NCBI GenBank assembly: GCA_025531455.1
Contig: JAMYHL010000017.1
Span: forward strand, 496,001-560,000
Length of the DNA stretch: 64,000 nt
Direction of reading: 5' to 3'
Source of the DNA: Apiotrichum sp. Y4204
Lineage: Eukaryota > Basidiomycota > Tremellomycetes > Trichosporonales > Trichosporonaceae
The notes below the pieces were generated by a model. It was not told where the DNA came from. It did not search any database and saw only the letters and a list, made by a program, of their open reading frames with translations. Made by a program: the position numbers and the translations under genes. Shown piece after piece: positions 23,597 through 35,202 of this stretch. Position 1 is the stretch's first letter, and each line of letters starts with the position of its first letter.

Positions 23597-25110
23597 TCAC
23601 CTCCGCCCGCCGAGACGGTTCTCGACGCTCTCGCTCCACTCGAGCATCTCGGGTTTGGGGAAGTGCTCGAGGAGGGCATTGGCCTGTTCGAGCTCCACAA
23701 CACTATCGGAAACGCCGTCATCGAGCGAGCGCAGGCGCGCAAGTTTCTCCTGTACGCGCTGCGCGCGCGCGGCACAGTCGCCCGTGGTCTGCGGTCAGAT
23801 TCAGCTTGTGACCACGGTTTAAGCTGTCTTACCTCGCGGTACTCGTCCCGCAGACGCTCCCACGCCTCGTCGTACAGATCGAGATTGGCGCCGGCCGAGA
23901 GCACGAACGGCGTGAGGTCGGGACGCCACGCGTCCGGCCTGCCTTCCCCAGGGTGTTCGCGGGCCCAGGCGTGTGCGTCGTCTATCATGTCTGCAAAATT
24001 ACGCATGCGCTTCGCCACACGGTAGTCGGCTAGAAGCTTCATCGCGCCGTTCTGAAATGATTAGCGATATCAAATAAGAGGGACTCACAAGTGTCTCCTC
24101 GCGCAACTTGTGCAGCATGCTCGCCCACACATTCTCAAACATCTCGGGCTTGGCCGCCGCGAGGAGGGGGTAGCACTCGCGCATCTCCTCGAGTCTGGGA
24201 TCAGCATCATGGTCCAGCGCATCACTCACGTAAGGCGGCTCAGCCCGCGGTCCACGACCTGCAGACGGAGGGTGCGCACCAGCGCCTCGTAGTACTTGCC
24301 AAACTCGGCGTCGCCCGTGTCGGGGATCTTGACTGCCGGCTCGGCGAGAACCTGCGCGGGCGTGCGTTCCGGGCGCTGGTGGGCGCGCGACAGGCGGCGG
24401 CCGGGAGTCACATGTGAGGGGCCTGCCTCCGGAGCAGGTTGGGCTGTATGCCTCGCTGGGGCCGGCGTGGTCGGTACCGGGGCATGCTCGGGATATGGAG
24501 ACGCATGTGCAGGTTCGGTAGGCGGCTTTGCTTCTGCTTCCGGCTCCGAAAACGGCTCAGGTTCAGGCTCGACCGGTATGGATGAGGGAAGCATGCCGGC
24601 CGCGAGTGACTGCCGCGCGCGCTTCAGGCGCGACCTGTTATCTCGCTCGGGGGACGGCGACGCGCGAGGGGCCGGCATTGACTGGCGCGCGCGGGGTGTC
24701 CTCGGCTCAAATGTACTCCTCCGCGAGGTGGATTGCGCCGGGGGGTCCACGTCCACGTCCATCGCTGTTTCTGTCGCGGGAATAATGGCCTCGACGTCCA
24801 TTGCGCCCGTCTCGGATTGCCGGCCGGCGCTTGCTGGTTCTGTGGGCTTTTCCGGGGATGGAGTGGTCGCTGGCACGGTTGATGGACCTGCTGCTTCTGG
24901 CTGTGGTTCCCTCGATGCAGATGCAGATGTCGCAGCAGCGGGTACAGCTGGAGCTTCACCGGGCGGAGGGGTGTGCATCATACGCGTATTTGGTCGAAAC
25001 GCGTCGTCGGGATACGCCTGTGACGGCGAGAACGTGTGCTCTCGGGCAGCTTTGCGCGCCGCAGCAGCCGCTGTTGCTGCGTTTGGTGGTGGTGTTCGTG
25101 CGAGGGGCAT
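23597..25110 (-). CDS. NNF1: kinetochore protein NNF1/PMF1 (Mis12/MIND complex)
   Basis: Likely subunit of the Mis12 complex that links centromeric chromatin to the outer kinetochore. Four exons: 25110 to ~24230, then LEEMRECYPLL...LREETL, NGAMKLLADYR...YRE, and TTGDCAARAQRVQEKLARL ending at 23597. The recognisable domain starts at FGKYYEALVRTLRLQVVDRG and continues through CYPLLAAAKPEMFENVWASM. It ends with an AWRP motif also found in PMF1, followed by a C-terminal coiled coil (DEAWERLRDEYRE, VVELEQANALLEHF). The first ~250 residues are Pro/Ala/Glu-rich and disordered, much longer than in typical NNF1; they carry several SP/TP sites and repeated MDV patches. Identification rests on pattern resemblance, not a database search. 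Confidence 0.7.
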
Positions 25111-26274
25111 GGTGGATGGGGAGATGGAGAGAGTGAGATTAGTTGTGGATTTGTTTTTCCGTTGTTTGTGTGGCGCTGGCCGATGGGATTGTTGTTGACA
25201 ACAATCCGGGACTGGGAGTGATAAGACTGATTAGGGCGATTAATGACGTGTGAACATGAGGTGCGTTGATTTTTATTACATAACTCTATTATTTGCTCCT
25301 GAGTCTCCAACTTGAGTTCCGCCACTGTCGTCACACACATCATTTGGCCGTCTTCCCTCTCCTTTTTGCTTGTGCCTTCCTTCCTTTGTGTCTTCCCTCT
25401 GGAGCCTCGGGGGGTGCTCTCTTGTGTTTTTATGCATCGCTGGATCACGAGGGTATTTGCTTTGAATAAATGAATGACTTTCGCCACCGTCATCGCAGCT
25501 GCTGTCATTGTCGTCGTCGCCGCCATCGCCATCACCACTCTACTACTACTGGCACAAGCACCATACTCGCTCAACTCTCATTGTCTTACATCCCGTCGTC
25601 CTCTCCGCCCTGTTACCCGAGACACGTCCATTCCAGCAACAAGGTTGGTGCTCATTGTTGCTGCCAGTCGACGCGCGGGACCCGTCCGTTTGACCCTTTT
25701 TTACCCCTTTCCAACTGCCAATGTGAATGTGGTGCTGCCGAGCTGGCCATCGCTCCATCACAATTGCTACATCCCTCTCCCCTCCCTCAGCTCCTCATCT
25801 GCTCAATCTCTACATATCTTTCTCTCTCTCTCCGATCTCTCAGCCAACCACATTGCATCAAGCACAGCACAACGTACGAACCCTCCTCGCCGAACAACCT
25901 CCTCGCCGAACAAGCTCCGGACTCGCCGCCCAGCCCTGGCTATTGCCGCCCCGTTCCCGTCATCCCCACCTCGTGCGTGCGTTTCACAATCACAGCCAAG
26001 CGGAGCAGCACATTGTACATTGCTCGCTCGCACACGGTGCCCCCTTGCTTCACGCGCTTTGCACTGAGGGGCACGCCGCTGGTGTCATTGCATTGCTCCA
26101 AGAGCAACATCCATATCCATATCCATCCACCCATCCATCTGTCCAGTCCACTCACCACCTTCACTGTCCCTTCACTTGACTCCAACCTAACATCTCGCAG
26201 CATCGTGGAACGAGGACATACACACTCGCACTCGGCCTTGATTGCAACGACCGCCTCTGAACCTCTCGCTCAAC
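25111..26274. promoter_or_regulatory. long divergent promoter and leader region, NNF1 / Aim21-like gene
   Basis: No gene supported, although a plus-strand frame (25470-26405) stays open by chance. The Aim21-like side is strongly pyrimidine-rich, with CATCCA/CATATC repeats at about 26108-26145. It probably contains a leader intron ending near CTAACATCTCGCAG (26187-26200). Confidence 0.45.
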
Positions 26275-29200
26275 ATGTGTGTCGCGTGCCCATGCCTGTG
26301 CTAATCATCCACCAGGCCAGAGTCAGCGTCGTCGCGCTCCACGTCGCCCAGCGTCTCGGGCGACATTCCCAAGCCCCGCGTCGTGTCAGACTCGCTGCGC
26401 GATAGAATCGCAAAGTTCAACAACACCGCCGCGCCTCCGCCGCTTCCCACCAATCCGTACGTGGGAAATGTGTCCATGCAGTCGTCATACGCCCGCGGAG
26501 GTTTGGTGGGCAACCGCCTCCCCAGCCTGGATCCGAAGACGGCCGGTCTGTCGGGCCAAGAACGTCGCCGCACGCCGTCGGACGTCGGGCGCGGGATGCC
26601 GGGCAACCGCGTACCCAGCTCGAGCGCTTCCAATTCTGGCGCGACCAGCACCCCCCGTCCTGGAAGTGGGATGGGCTCCACCTCCACTACAACCTCTGTG
26701 GCAGCTTCCGGCACGGTATCTGCCGCACCGTCCACGACTTCAGCCCGCTCCAACAGCCCCACCGAATCGGCTACCAGCTCTGCACCGGCATCTAGCTCGG
26801 CAGCTATCGACTCGGCCTCTATAACCACTTCGCGTTCCAGCTCTCCCGCCACGTCCCCAGACGTCCAACTCCCCCCGCAGCTCCTGGTTTCCAGCCTTCC
26901 CGATACGATGGATGCTGGCGCTATGACCCCCTCGTCGACGATTGCAGAGGCTGGAGAAGAAACATTCGAGCGCAGCATGCCGGCCACCCCGATTGCCAGC
27001 GCCGTAGCTGAGCTTCCCCCTCCCGTCCACGACCTCGTCCCCGGCAACCTTACGCTCGCTGGTGGCCCCGCCGACATGGCCGCTGCGTCGACTCCCAGCC
27101 TGAGCTCGTCCCTTGCTTCCCAGTACGACCCTGAGAGCGTGACCGAAGAGGAAGATAATCTCAAGGACGTGAGCGGCGTGAGCACCCCGACAGGTACGCC
27201 ACGCCAGGCGCACCGTGACCTCGATGACCGGAGCGTCACCGGCTCGAGCGTTGCGGGATCGACGCGCAGTGGCGACGCCGACGAGATCGAGGACAGGATA
27301 AAGCGTCTCGAGGTGGATGACAACAAGGTGAAGGAGGCCGAGGTTGAGACGGAGACCGAGGGGGGAGTGCCTTTTTCTATGGAGAGGACCCCGACCCCTA
27401 CCGCCTTGGACGCGCTGGACTCGGCTGCGGTTGGTGCTCCCCTCGCCAAGTCGGTGTCACCGCAGGTGGTGGAGGCCGAGGAGGCGCTGAAGAAGGCCGA
27501 GGACGCAGCGACAGCCGCAGAGGCTGCCGTCAAGCCTGCACAGCAGGCCGTCACCAACGCTGAAGGATCCTCCATTGCGTCGCCCACCACTCCCATCGTC
27601 TTCTCCCCACTCACTCCGACTGTGGGTTCGGCCAAGGACGAGACGAAGGAAGTTGAGGAGGCAAAGGACGAGCCAATGGAGGTGGAGCCCAAAGTTGACA
27701 CTGCGGGGGTGGACGCGCATCAGGATAAGGACAAGGAGGAGGAGACGACCCCGACTGAGGAGTCAGTCAAGACTGACGTCAAGACTGATCTCGACACTGC
27801 GGCCCTTGTTGCGGCGCCAGCTGCCGAGAAGGACTCTGAGCCAGAGCTTACCGCGTCCGAGCCAGCCGGAACTTCCCAGGTGGACACCAAGCTCGCAGGA
27901 CAGTCTGAAGTGCTTACCGATACCAAATCACACTCCAACGATGTCGTCAAGGATGATGCCTTGGACACCCATGCCGACGACCTCCCGCGCAATTCTGCCG
28001 ACACACTGCGACCTATGGAGTTTTCCCGTGGCACTGACTCGACCAAGACCAGTCCGGTAGTTGTGCCCGACGAGCTGCGCGGGAGCCTCGATCCTGACAC
28101 CGAATCGGCCACGCTGATCGAGCGTGACCGCGACGCGACGCCGCAGCCTCCCGGAAACTCGGACGACGAGCGCCAGGAGACGCCGTCGGCGGCCGATGGC
28201 AGCGAGACTACACCGCCAGCGCTTGACGACACGAGTGATGTCGTGAGCCTCTCGGGGGTGGAGCACGCCTTTGAGACCGAGCCGACACACGTGTACGACG
28301 CCAGCTCGAACCGCAGCTCGATGCCGCCCGCGCGCGCGTCCTCTGAGCTCGAGTTCCGCTACGAAGAGTACGCGGACCAGTTCTTTCGCGATCAGCAGCA
28401 GCGTGAACACGCCGCTGGGGTCGACGCGACCATCGCGGCCGGCGGGGCTGGCGCGGCAGCCATCGTGGGGGACAACCGCCGTGAAACACCTGCAACGAAT
28501 GTGGTCACCCAAGAAACCCGCCCCGAATCTGCCGTAAAGGACAACGCCGTCGTGAGTCCGGGAGGCGAGAAGCTCGGGGAGAAGCACTTCCCGTCTGTTC
28601 CGACCGACAATTTCAATGTTGACGGAACCTCAAGCTCGGCACACAAGCCGATTCAAGTTCACATTGAGCCGTCGCCGTACGGGCCGGTTTCCGAACACGA
28701 CAAGAATGAAACTAGCTCGGCGACCGTCAACCTGAACTCTCCCTTGGACTCGTCCCCGCCCACTCCGCCTCCAGATCTAGTCATACAGGCCCCGTCTCCT
28801 CACGCGCCCACGTTTAATACTTTTCCCAGCACACAATTCCCCACCGCCCCGTCCACCGACCTCCCAGAAGTAAAGACCCCTGTCAGCAGTATTGCCCCAT
28901 CCCGCACCCCCACTCCCCCGAAGCGCACGTCCTCACTCCAAGGCCGCGTTCTCCCCCCCGTCCCCGACGAGCAGCATCCGTACATTTCTGTCCATGTCTC
29001 TCCCCAATCGTCGTCAAATACACGCTACACCGACCGGACACTGTCGCCCACCCAATCCCCGAGCCGCTCAAACTCGCCCCATCTATCCATCGACAGCGCA
29101 ACCGGCACACCTCGCAAGAAACGCAATTCATTCACTCCGCGCTCGCCGCATCTCGATGACGAGGACCCGGGGGATTTTGAGCCAGGGGAGGGGTGGGCCG

Positions 29201-29328
29201 TCGTGACGGACTGGTCCCCGTGGCGCGGCTCCCCGCCGCGCGACCCCCTCCCCGAAACAAAATCCAAGCAGCAGCGCGGCCAGAGCAAATGGCGCCGCAG
29301 CTTTGCTGAAGTCACCGGAAGGCGATAG
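26275..29328 (+). CDS. large disordered protein, Aim21-like (actin-patch associated), start codon split by intron
   Basis: About 1,000 residues, almost entirely disordered. The start codon appears to be made by splicing: AT at 26275-26276, a 39-nt intron 26277-26315 (GTGTGT donor, GCTAATC branch, CACCAG acceptor), then G at 26316, giving MPESASSRSTSPSVSG. Without splicing the same ATG yields 9 codons and TAA. The N-terminal SDSLRDRIAKFNN motif resembles the short LR.RIA.F motif seen in fungal Aim21-type proteins, which bind the Tda2 regulator at endocytic actin patches; this is a moderate resemblance. The rest has Ser/Thr/Pro and Glu-rich repeats, a helical EAEEALKKAEDAATAAE stretch, PPTPPPD and TPTPPKR motifs that could bind SH3 domains, and an ordered-looking tail (EPGEGWAVVTDWSPWRG). 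The next in-frame ATG is 26383. Confidence 0.62.
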
Positions 29329-29578
29329 CTAGTGTAGGGAATTGGGTATATTCAGAAGTGGTATGCGACGCCGTGTAATCCAAGTTGTATGGAGGATAAA
29401 GCGGCGCAGGATCAAGCAGAGGGAGAGAGAGCAGTTTGTATCCGACCACTGACAACGAGCAAGATACTTATATGCTCGCTACATGGGATACACTGCAGCG
29501 ATAAATCGAATCGCCCTCGTGTTAGCATGTCATGCATGTTAAAGTACCACCGCATGGCCAAGGAAGAAAACACAAAAA

Positions 29579-29661
29579 GGTCACGACGGGGATCGAACCC
29601 GCGATCTCCTGATAAACGCTCAGAATCGTAGTCAGACGCCGTACCATTTGGCCACGCGACC
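29579..29661 (-). tRNA. tRNA-Arg (anticodon ACG) with short intron
   Basis: 83 nt, minus strand. Acceptor arm GGTCGCG pairs with CGTGACC; the D-arm reads GTGGCCAAATGGTACGGC. The anticodon stem/loop reads TCTGA-CTACGAT, with anticodon ACG. About 12 nt of intron must be removed to bring TCAGG into the stem. The T-arm is GCGGGTTCGATCCCCGT. It is followed by a T5 polymerase III terminator. The D- and anticodon arms match the classical fungal tRNA-Arg(ACG) layout. Confidence 0.9.
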
Positions 29662-29861
29662 GGGATGTTTTTCGAAACAGCCAGCCGCCCACCACCCATG
29701 GCCCCTCCTATGGTGCCACACAACCAACCCCCGAAGTTCCGAACCCCTCCGTGCCGATCTCGTCTTTTTCTGATTTCCTCCACTTTTGACCTGAAGCTTC
29801 ACCTTGCACTTCCGAGATCAACGACACAAACCTACAGCTCATCACCACCATCCCACCAGCC

Positions 29862-30431
29862 ATGCTCCGCCGCGCCCTCTCGACGTCCGCGCGCGCCGCC
29901 GCCGCGCCGCGCGGCAACCCGCACCTCCTCATGCCGGCAGACAGCAAGCTCGACGTGATCAAGGCAGCGCTGTACCCTTCCGACGCCGTTTCCCCGGCCT
30001 CGGCATCTCCAACTGGCGCGCGGCACCCGCAGCACGGTGCGCGTCTTGCCAAGGCCCTCCCCAGCGCAGAGGCGTACGAGACGATCGAGCGTGCGTGGGG
30101 CCTCTTCCGCCGCCGCGAGCGTGAAAAGCGGGAAGCAGCCCTCAAGGCCAAATTCACCGCGATGAAGGACGCGTGTGATGAGCTGGCGGCTGTTGCGGGC
30201 CTCATGCCCAATACGGGGGTGTACGACAAGGCGATGGTGCGCATGGCGCATTCGGGGGCGGCGCTCAAGGCTGCGGCGCAGGGGCTGGCGCAGGGCAAGA
30301 AGAAGACGGCCGAGAGCCGGTTCATTGAGGCAAGGCCCGCGGGCCTCGTGCCCCGCGAACAGTGGGTGCCGACCGAGACGCGCGGCAAGGGATGGGCGTA
30401 TGATTGGGAGAGGCCGCGGAATGACTGGTGA
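29862..30431 (+). CDS. mitochondrial large-subunit ribosomal protein mL40 (yeast MRPL28 family)
   Basis: Single-exon gene, 189 residues. The start MLRRALSTSARAAAAPRG is a typical mitochondrial targeting sequence (Arg/Ser/Ala, no acids). Conserved features are AYETIERAWGLFRRREREKR, EAALKAKFTAMKDACDEL, and the C-terminal VPREQWVPTETRGKGWAYDW pattern of the family. It acts as a structural component of the mitoribosome. The gene lies 200 bp from the tRNA-Arg on the opposite strand, and converges on the myosin gene. It is one of the few intronless genes here. Confidence 0.85.
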   Translation: MLRRALSTSARAAAAPRGNPHLLMPADSKLDVIKAALYPSDAVSPASASPTGARHPQHGARLAKALPSAEAYETIERAWGLFRRREREKREAALKAKFTAMKDACDELAAVAGLMPNTGVYDKAMVRMAHSGAALKAAAQGLAQGKKKTAESRFIEARPAGLVPREQWVPTETRGKGWAYDWERPRNDW

Positions 30432-30783
30432 GTTTAATGTGGGCAGGGATGTGGAGATCACCGAGAGGTGGTGGTGGTTTGCCTGTTCGCTTTTGTGTAC
30501 GTGCCGCTTGCTGACTTGACAGATCACCCCGATTCGACACTGCCGCATTTCTCCACAACTCTAGGATCTAGGACCCCTCTCATGACATAGCATGCACACA
30601 TACCCGCTCGCGTGCTGTGGTAACGGCAGGAAGCACGGGCTGAGAATGGAGAGACTTCAGATACTGGCATTGACTATGGTTGCAAGACGACAGCTGCCTC
30701 CCATCCTGACCAGATCACGACTGCGACCCCACAGCACCCCACACCTCTCACACCACTGCATGCGTGCATAATAACATACATTT
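30432..30783. other. convergent intergenic region
   Basis: 3' flanks of mL40 and the myosin gene. No additional feature seen. Confidence 0.5.
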
Positions 30784-33700
30784 CTAATCGTCGTGGTACT
30801 GTTGTGCGCGCTTCCGGAGCGCAGCAGCCAGGTCGAGCTGGCCCGAAGCAGCAGATGGCTGGGCAACTTGTCCGGGGCCCTTGTTTGCCGCTGGGGGAGG
30901 CCGGTGGGCCGCGGGGACAGGCGGCTTGCCGCCACCCATCGCGGGCTTGGCTCCGGGTTTGGGGGGGATGACAGGCTTGGGCTTCATTGCTGGTGGTGTG
31001 CCGCGGCCGCCGATCGCGCTCGACGGGCGAGACGTGTTGGGTGTCGAACCAGCCGGGGAGCTCGTCGACGTGCGGCCGCCGTTGATGGCTGCTGCAATGG
31101 CCGAGGCTGCGGCTGCTGCACCACCGCCAGTTGGCATTGCCGGAGCGGCGGGTTTTGCCGGTGCAGCAGGGCGGCTCGGCGGCGGAGGTGGCGCGGCCGG
31201 CTGCTCGATCAACTTGAGGTAGTTTGATGGCGCCCAGCCCTCTTGGCCATTCTTGACCACCATCCACCAGCCGTTGTCGTCCTTCTCCTTGACCTCCACC
31301 TCGTCGCCCTTTGTGAGGTTCATCTCTCCCTCCTGGCCAGCAAAGTTGTACAGTGCGCGGTACATGTCCTTTTGCGGCGCAGCACGTGCCGGTGGGGGCG
31401 GAGGTGGCGGGGGCGGGGCAGAGCGGCCGGCGGGTGCTGCCGCAGCCTTTGTGGGAATCGGCGCCTTGACTGGCGTGGGGGCCTTGACGGCAGCGGCGAC
31501 AGGGGCCGTGGTCGCAGCGGGAGTGGCAACGGAGGAGGCAATCACGGGAGGAGCTGATGGTTTGGTCGCACCGGGCAGCGCGCGAGCCTGAGGACGGTTC
31601 TGCGACCGACCAGCCATGCCAGCCGGTGTCGCCTTGGCCGCCTTCTTGACCTTTGGCTTACGCGGCGGCTGTGCGCTGGACACACTGTTCGGAGGCTCAC
31701 CAGGGCCGACTGTGATGGTGTGCGACTTGTACACGGCATCACCCATACCACCACCCTTGACCGTCTTGATCTGCGTCTTCTTGTCCTTCTTCTTGGCATA
31801 CTCGATCGTCGGCCCAATGTTGACCGGCAGGTTGCCACCGACCTCGGTCAGAATGACACTGGTGAGCTCCGTCTTGAAGGGGCAGGAGAGTACCGGGTCT
31901 CCCTCCTCGCAAGGGTTGACATTGAAGACGATAAAGTCGTCACGAAGGTTGGTCATCGAGATTGAGCGGATAGTGACAAGCGGGATCCTGCGCTCGAGTG
32001 TAGTCATTACGCGGCCGTCCTTGCCTTGTGTGTTGACGACAATGTACACTGCCTTGTCGGTGACAATGAGGAAGCGCGGCGAGAGCTTGGACGAACGACC
32101 CAGCTTGGACACCAGGAGCTCACCACGAGACGAGAACGAGACAGTCTCTGCGGCGGAGATACCAGCAGCGTTGCGCAGCAGCTGTCCAGCGGGGGAATGC
32201 GGGTTTCCGACGTCGAGGTAGTCGCCCATAAACTTGCGCATACCAAGAAGTGAGAACCTCCGACGCTCCTTGCGGCCGCCAAGCACCTGGTGGCCGTAGT
32301 CGCGCTTTTGAGCGTAGATGAGCGTCTCCTTCTGGCCACGCCAGAAACGCTGGATCTTGATCGCCGCCTCAATCTTGCGGCGCACATATGCACGCCACGC
32401 GCGCTGGATACGCGTCGCCATCGAGTGCCAGTAGCGGTCGCGCTCGCCCTCGAGGTAGAAGAGCTGGAGTGTCAGCATCACGTCAACAACACATGCCTTA
32501 CCGTCTCGGGGTTCTTGATAAAGGCCTTGGTGACACCCATCTGCCACTCATCCTTGGAGATTCTCGCATCTGTGAGGATACGCTCGCAGCCGGACCGGTC
32601 GTCGCCGTCCCAGATGTAGTCACCAGCGTAAGATGTCGCGGGAGAGAGGAGGTAGAACCTGAAGGTTAGACGTGGCTGCTAATCACTGTCACGACCTACC
32701 GCTGCACCATCTTCTCAAACTCGGCACGGTACGCGAAACCAGCACGACGAACGCGAATGTTCTCCTGGAGACCGAGGTATTTGACCTGATGGAGGATAGC
32801 CTTGTCGTCGTATTCCTTCGGCGAGCGGTTCTGGTTCGGCTTGATGGTACGGATGTAGTGCGGCTGGCACTGCATGAGGTTGGTGACAAGCTCGTTGGCG
32901 GACTGCTTGATCTTGTCACCGGCAGTAGGAGGACGTTTCTTTGACGTGTGGTCGACCTTTTCCGGGAAAATGGTCTGAAGGAAGGGATCTCCGCTGCCCT
33001 CGATGAGGTCAAGGATGTCCTTGCTGAGCTGGTCCTTGTTCTTGTCGGTCATGCCCGCAACGGTGTACAGTACGTCACCAGCATAGTGCTTGATGAGGAA
33101 CTTGCTACCACGAGACTCGAAGTTGGGGTTAGAAGAGAGCATGTTGGAACGTTGGATGAACGAGTTGTCGGCAGCAGAGGGATCGGCGTGAGCAGTAGCC
33201 GTCGCGTCATTCAAAGTAGCAAAGATTCCAGCAGGCCGCCTGCCCTCAATCAAGTCACAAACGACGGAGTTGTCGAAGACTGGAATGAGCGCTGTTCATA
33301 CATGTTTCCACGTACACTTGATCGGGGTCCACTTGATCTGCTCGCGGACATACTCCTCCTGCTCAGCCTTGAGGGTGAGCTCGATAAAGATCTGCTGCAG
33401 TTTCTCGTTGACATAGTTGATACACAGCTGTTCGAAGCTGTTGTCCTGGAAGATCTCGAAACCACTGGATGTCAGTTGTGACAACACGCCTGGTACTCAC
33501 TAGATGTCCAGAACACCAATGACATATGCGGACGCCTCACGAGGCTTCATGGAGAGGTTCACGCGGCTGACAATCCACTCGAAGAGGTTGTTGTACAGGC
33601 CTTTTGCCAGCGCGTCACGGTTCGCCTGAGCCTGGGGAACATTCTGCGGCACCTCGTACACGGAGCCTGCTGTCAGCTATCAAGTCCAAGTGGTGTAGCT

Positions 33701-35202
33701 CACCTCTGCGGCCACCGCGCTGAGTCTCCATAATACGCGTGAGCAGCACCTTCTGCACTGCTGCCGCGTCCGTGTTCATGAGGTAGGCGACAAAATCGGT
33801 GACACCGGGGTCGGCGAGGGTGGCATTTCCGTCATCGCCCTCAACAAAGTGGGCGTTGCCGAGCCAGAGAATAGTCGCCAGCACGCGGAAGATGGAGGTC
33901 TGCTCGTCCTTGCTCAGGCCGATAATGTCCATCGCACGAATAGTCTCCTTGAAGTCTGCGACGTCGTCGATGCTCGCGACGTCCAGACACCCGCTGTTGC
34001 TCGTGTACGCGTACGCCTCGGGGCCCTGAAGACCAAACTCCTCTGCAAGGTCAGCAAAGCTTCTTCGTCCCCACTCACCTCGCTGTTGTGGGCTAGCACC
34101 CTTGGTGAACTGGTAGAAGATGTGGAAATCGCGCTCATTCTTAATCTGACCAACAACACGGTTCTGGCGGTCAGCACAATGGCAAACAACATGAACCCAC
34201 TTTTTCCAATAGATAGTTTGTGATCTGGGCGCCGACAGGCTGTCCCATGTGGTTGAACATGATCTCGAGGTACTTTCCGTGACGACTCGAGTTGTCATTA
34301 CGCAGCGTCTTTGCGCATCCGAAACTCTCGAGCAGCGGGTTGGTGGCAAGGACCATCTCCTTGATGCCCTCGATACCGCCTCCACTTCCCTCGCCGCCAC
34401 TGACGGCCGCAATGTACTGCATGATGCGCTTTGCGGCCTCCGTCTTGCCGGCACCCGACTCGCCAGAGATGATGACACACTGGTTCTCCTTCTCGTTCGT
34501 CATGCGGTAGTAGGCAGCCTCGGCAATGGCAAAGACGTGTGGCGGCATCTCGAGACGGTTCTTGCCACGATACGTCTGCAGCACAGCATCCGTGTAGATG
34601 CCCAGATCTAAAGTCAGCGTCAAATCAGATCGTGCACGCACCTCTAAACGGGTTAACAGAGATCAGCACATGGGCAATGTATGTCTGTTGTGAGTTTACG
34701 CGGGGCAGTGTTGGTTAACTCACATAGATCTCCTGGTTGAAAAAGCGCGCCTTGAGATTCTCGTTAATCGCCTCGTTCGTGATCGTGCTGAGCAGCGTCA
34801 TGTCCTGGACACCGGCCTGCTTCTTCTTCTGGAAGCCTTCGGACCAGTCGGCCTGGAGAGAGTCAGCTGCCGCGCTCACGGTGTGCCGCGGAGAAGACAG
34901 AGACCTTGGTTGCAGCTCTCACGGCGGGGCTCGGCATGTGCCCGCTAACGTGGGTGGTACGTCACGCTCGAGCGTCGCCCCGTGCCGCAACCTGCAGACC
35001 AAGGCTCGTCTCGTCTCCCATCTCACCTTTGCGACCTTGCTCGGCTTGGACACGCCGCTGCTCGACAGCAGGCCGGTCACCTTTTTGCCCTTCTTACCCA
35101 CTGCCTGGGAGTGTTAGTGCGGTGAACGAGGAGGAGAAGAGGCATGGGGCGGGGACCCGATCCATCAGGAGATGGATGTGCGTGTGTGGATGAGCGTACC
35201 AT
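30784..35202 (-). CDS. MYO1: class I myosin (long-tailed, fungal type)
   Basis: An actin-based motor for endocytosis and cortical actin. The first exon is only the ATG (35202-35200), followed by a 95-nt intron; exon 2 begins [13 protein letters not shown]. Motor signatures: [16 protein letters not shown]-loop [32 protein letters not shown] (switch I), [20 protein letters not shown] (switch II/relay), and [14 protein letters not shown]. The TEDS-rule residue is Ser in GSVYEVPQN, next to an intron. The neck has IQ-like repeats ([27 protein letters not shown]). The tail has a membrane-binding TH1 domain, a Pro/Ala-rich TH2 region with a 10-proline run, an SH3 domain ([29 protein letters not shown]) and a short central motif ([13 protein letters not shown]). 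It ends in HDD and lacks the longer acidic tail and final Trp seen in some yeast myosin-I proteins. At least ten introns. Confidence 0.93.

Noticed and set aside
25470..26405. 311-codon plus-strand frame upstream of the Aim21-like gene
   Set aside because: Translation is a low-complexity Ser/His/Pro read of a pyrimidine-rich leader; the real gene begins at the split ATG 26275.
26301..27701. 466-codon minus-strand frame opposite the Aim21-like gene
   Set aside because: Antisense shadow; Ser/Val/Ala-rich reading of the complementary strand of a Ser/Thr/Pro-rich coding exon.
29675..30548. Minus-strand frames opposite mL40
   Set aside because: The plus strand encodes a convincing mitochondrial ribosomal protein with a targeting sequence; the antisense frames have no resemblance to any family.
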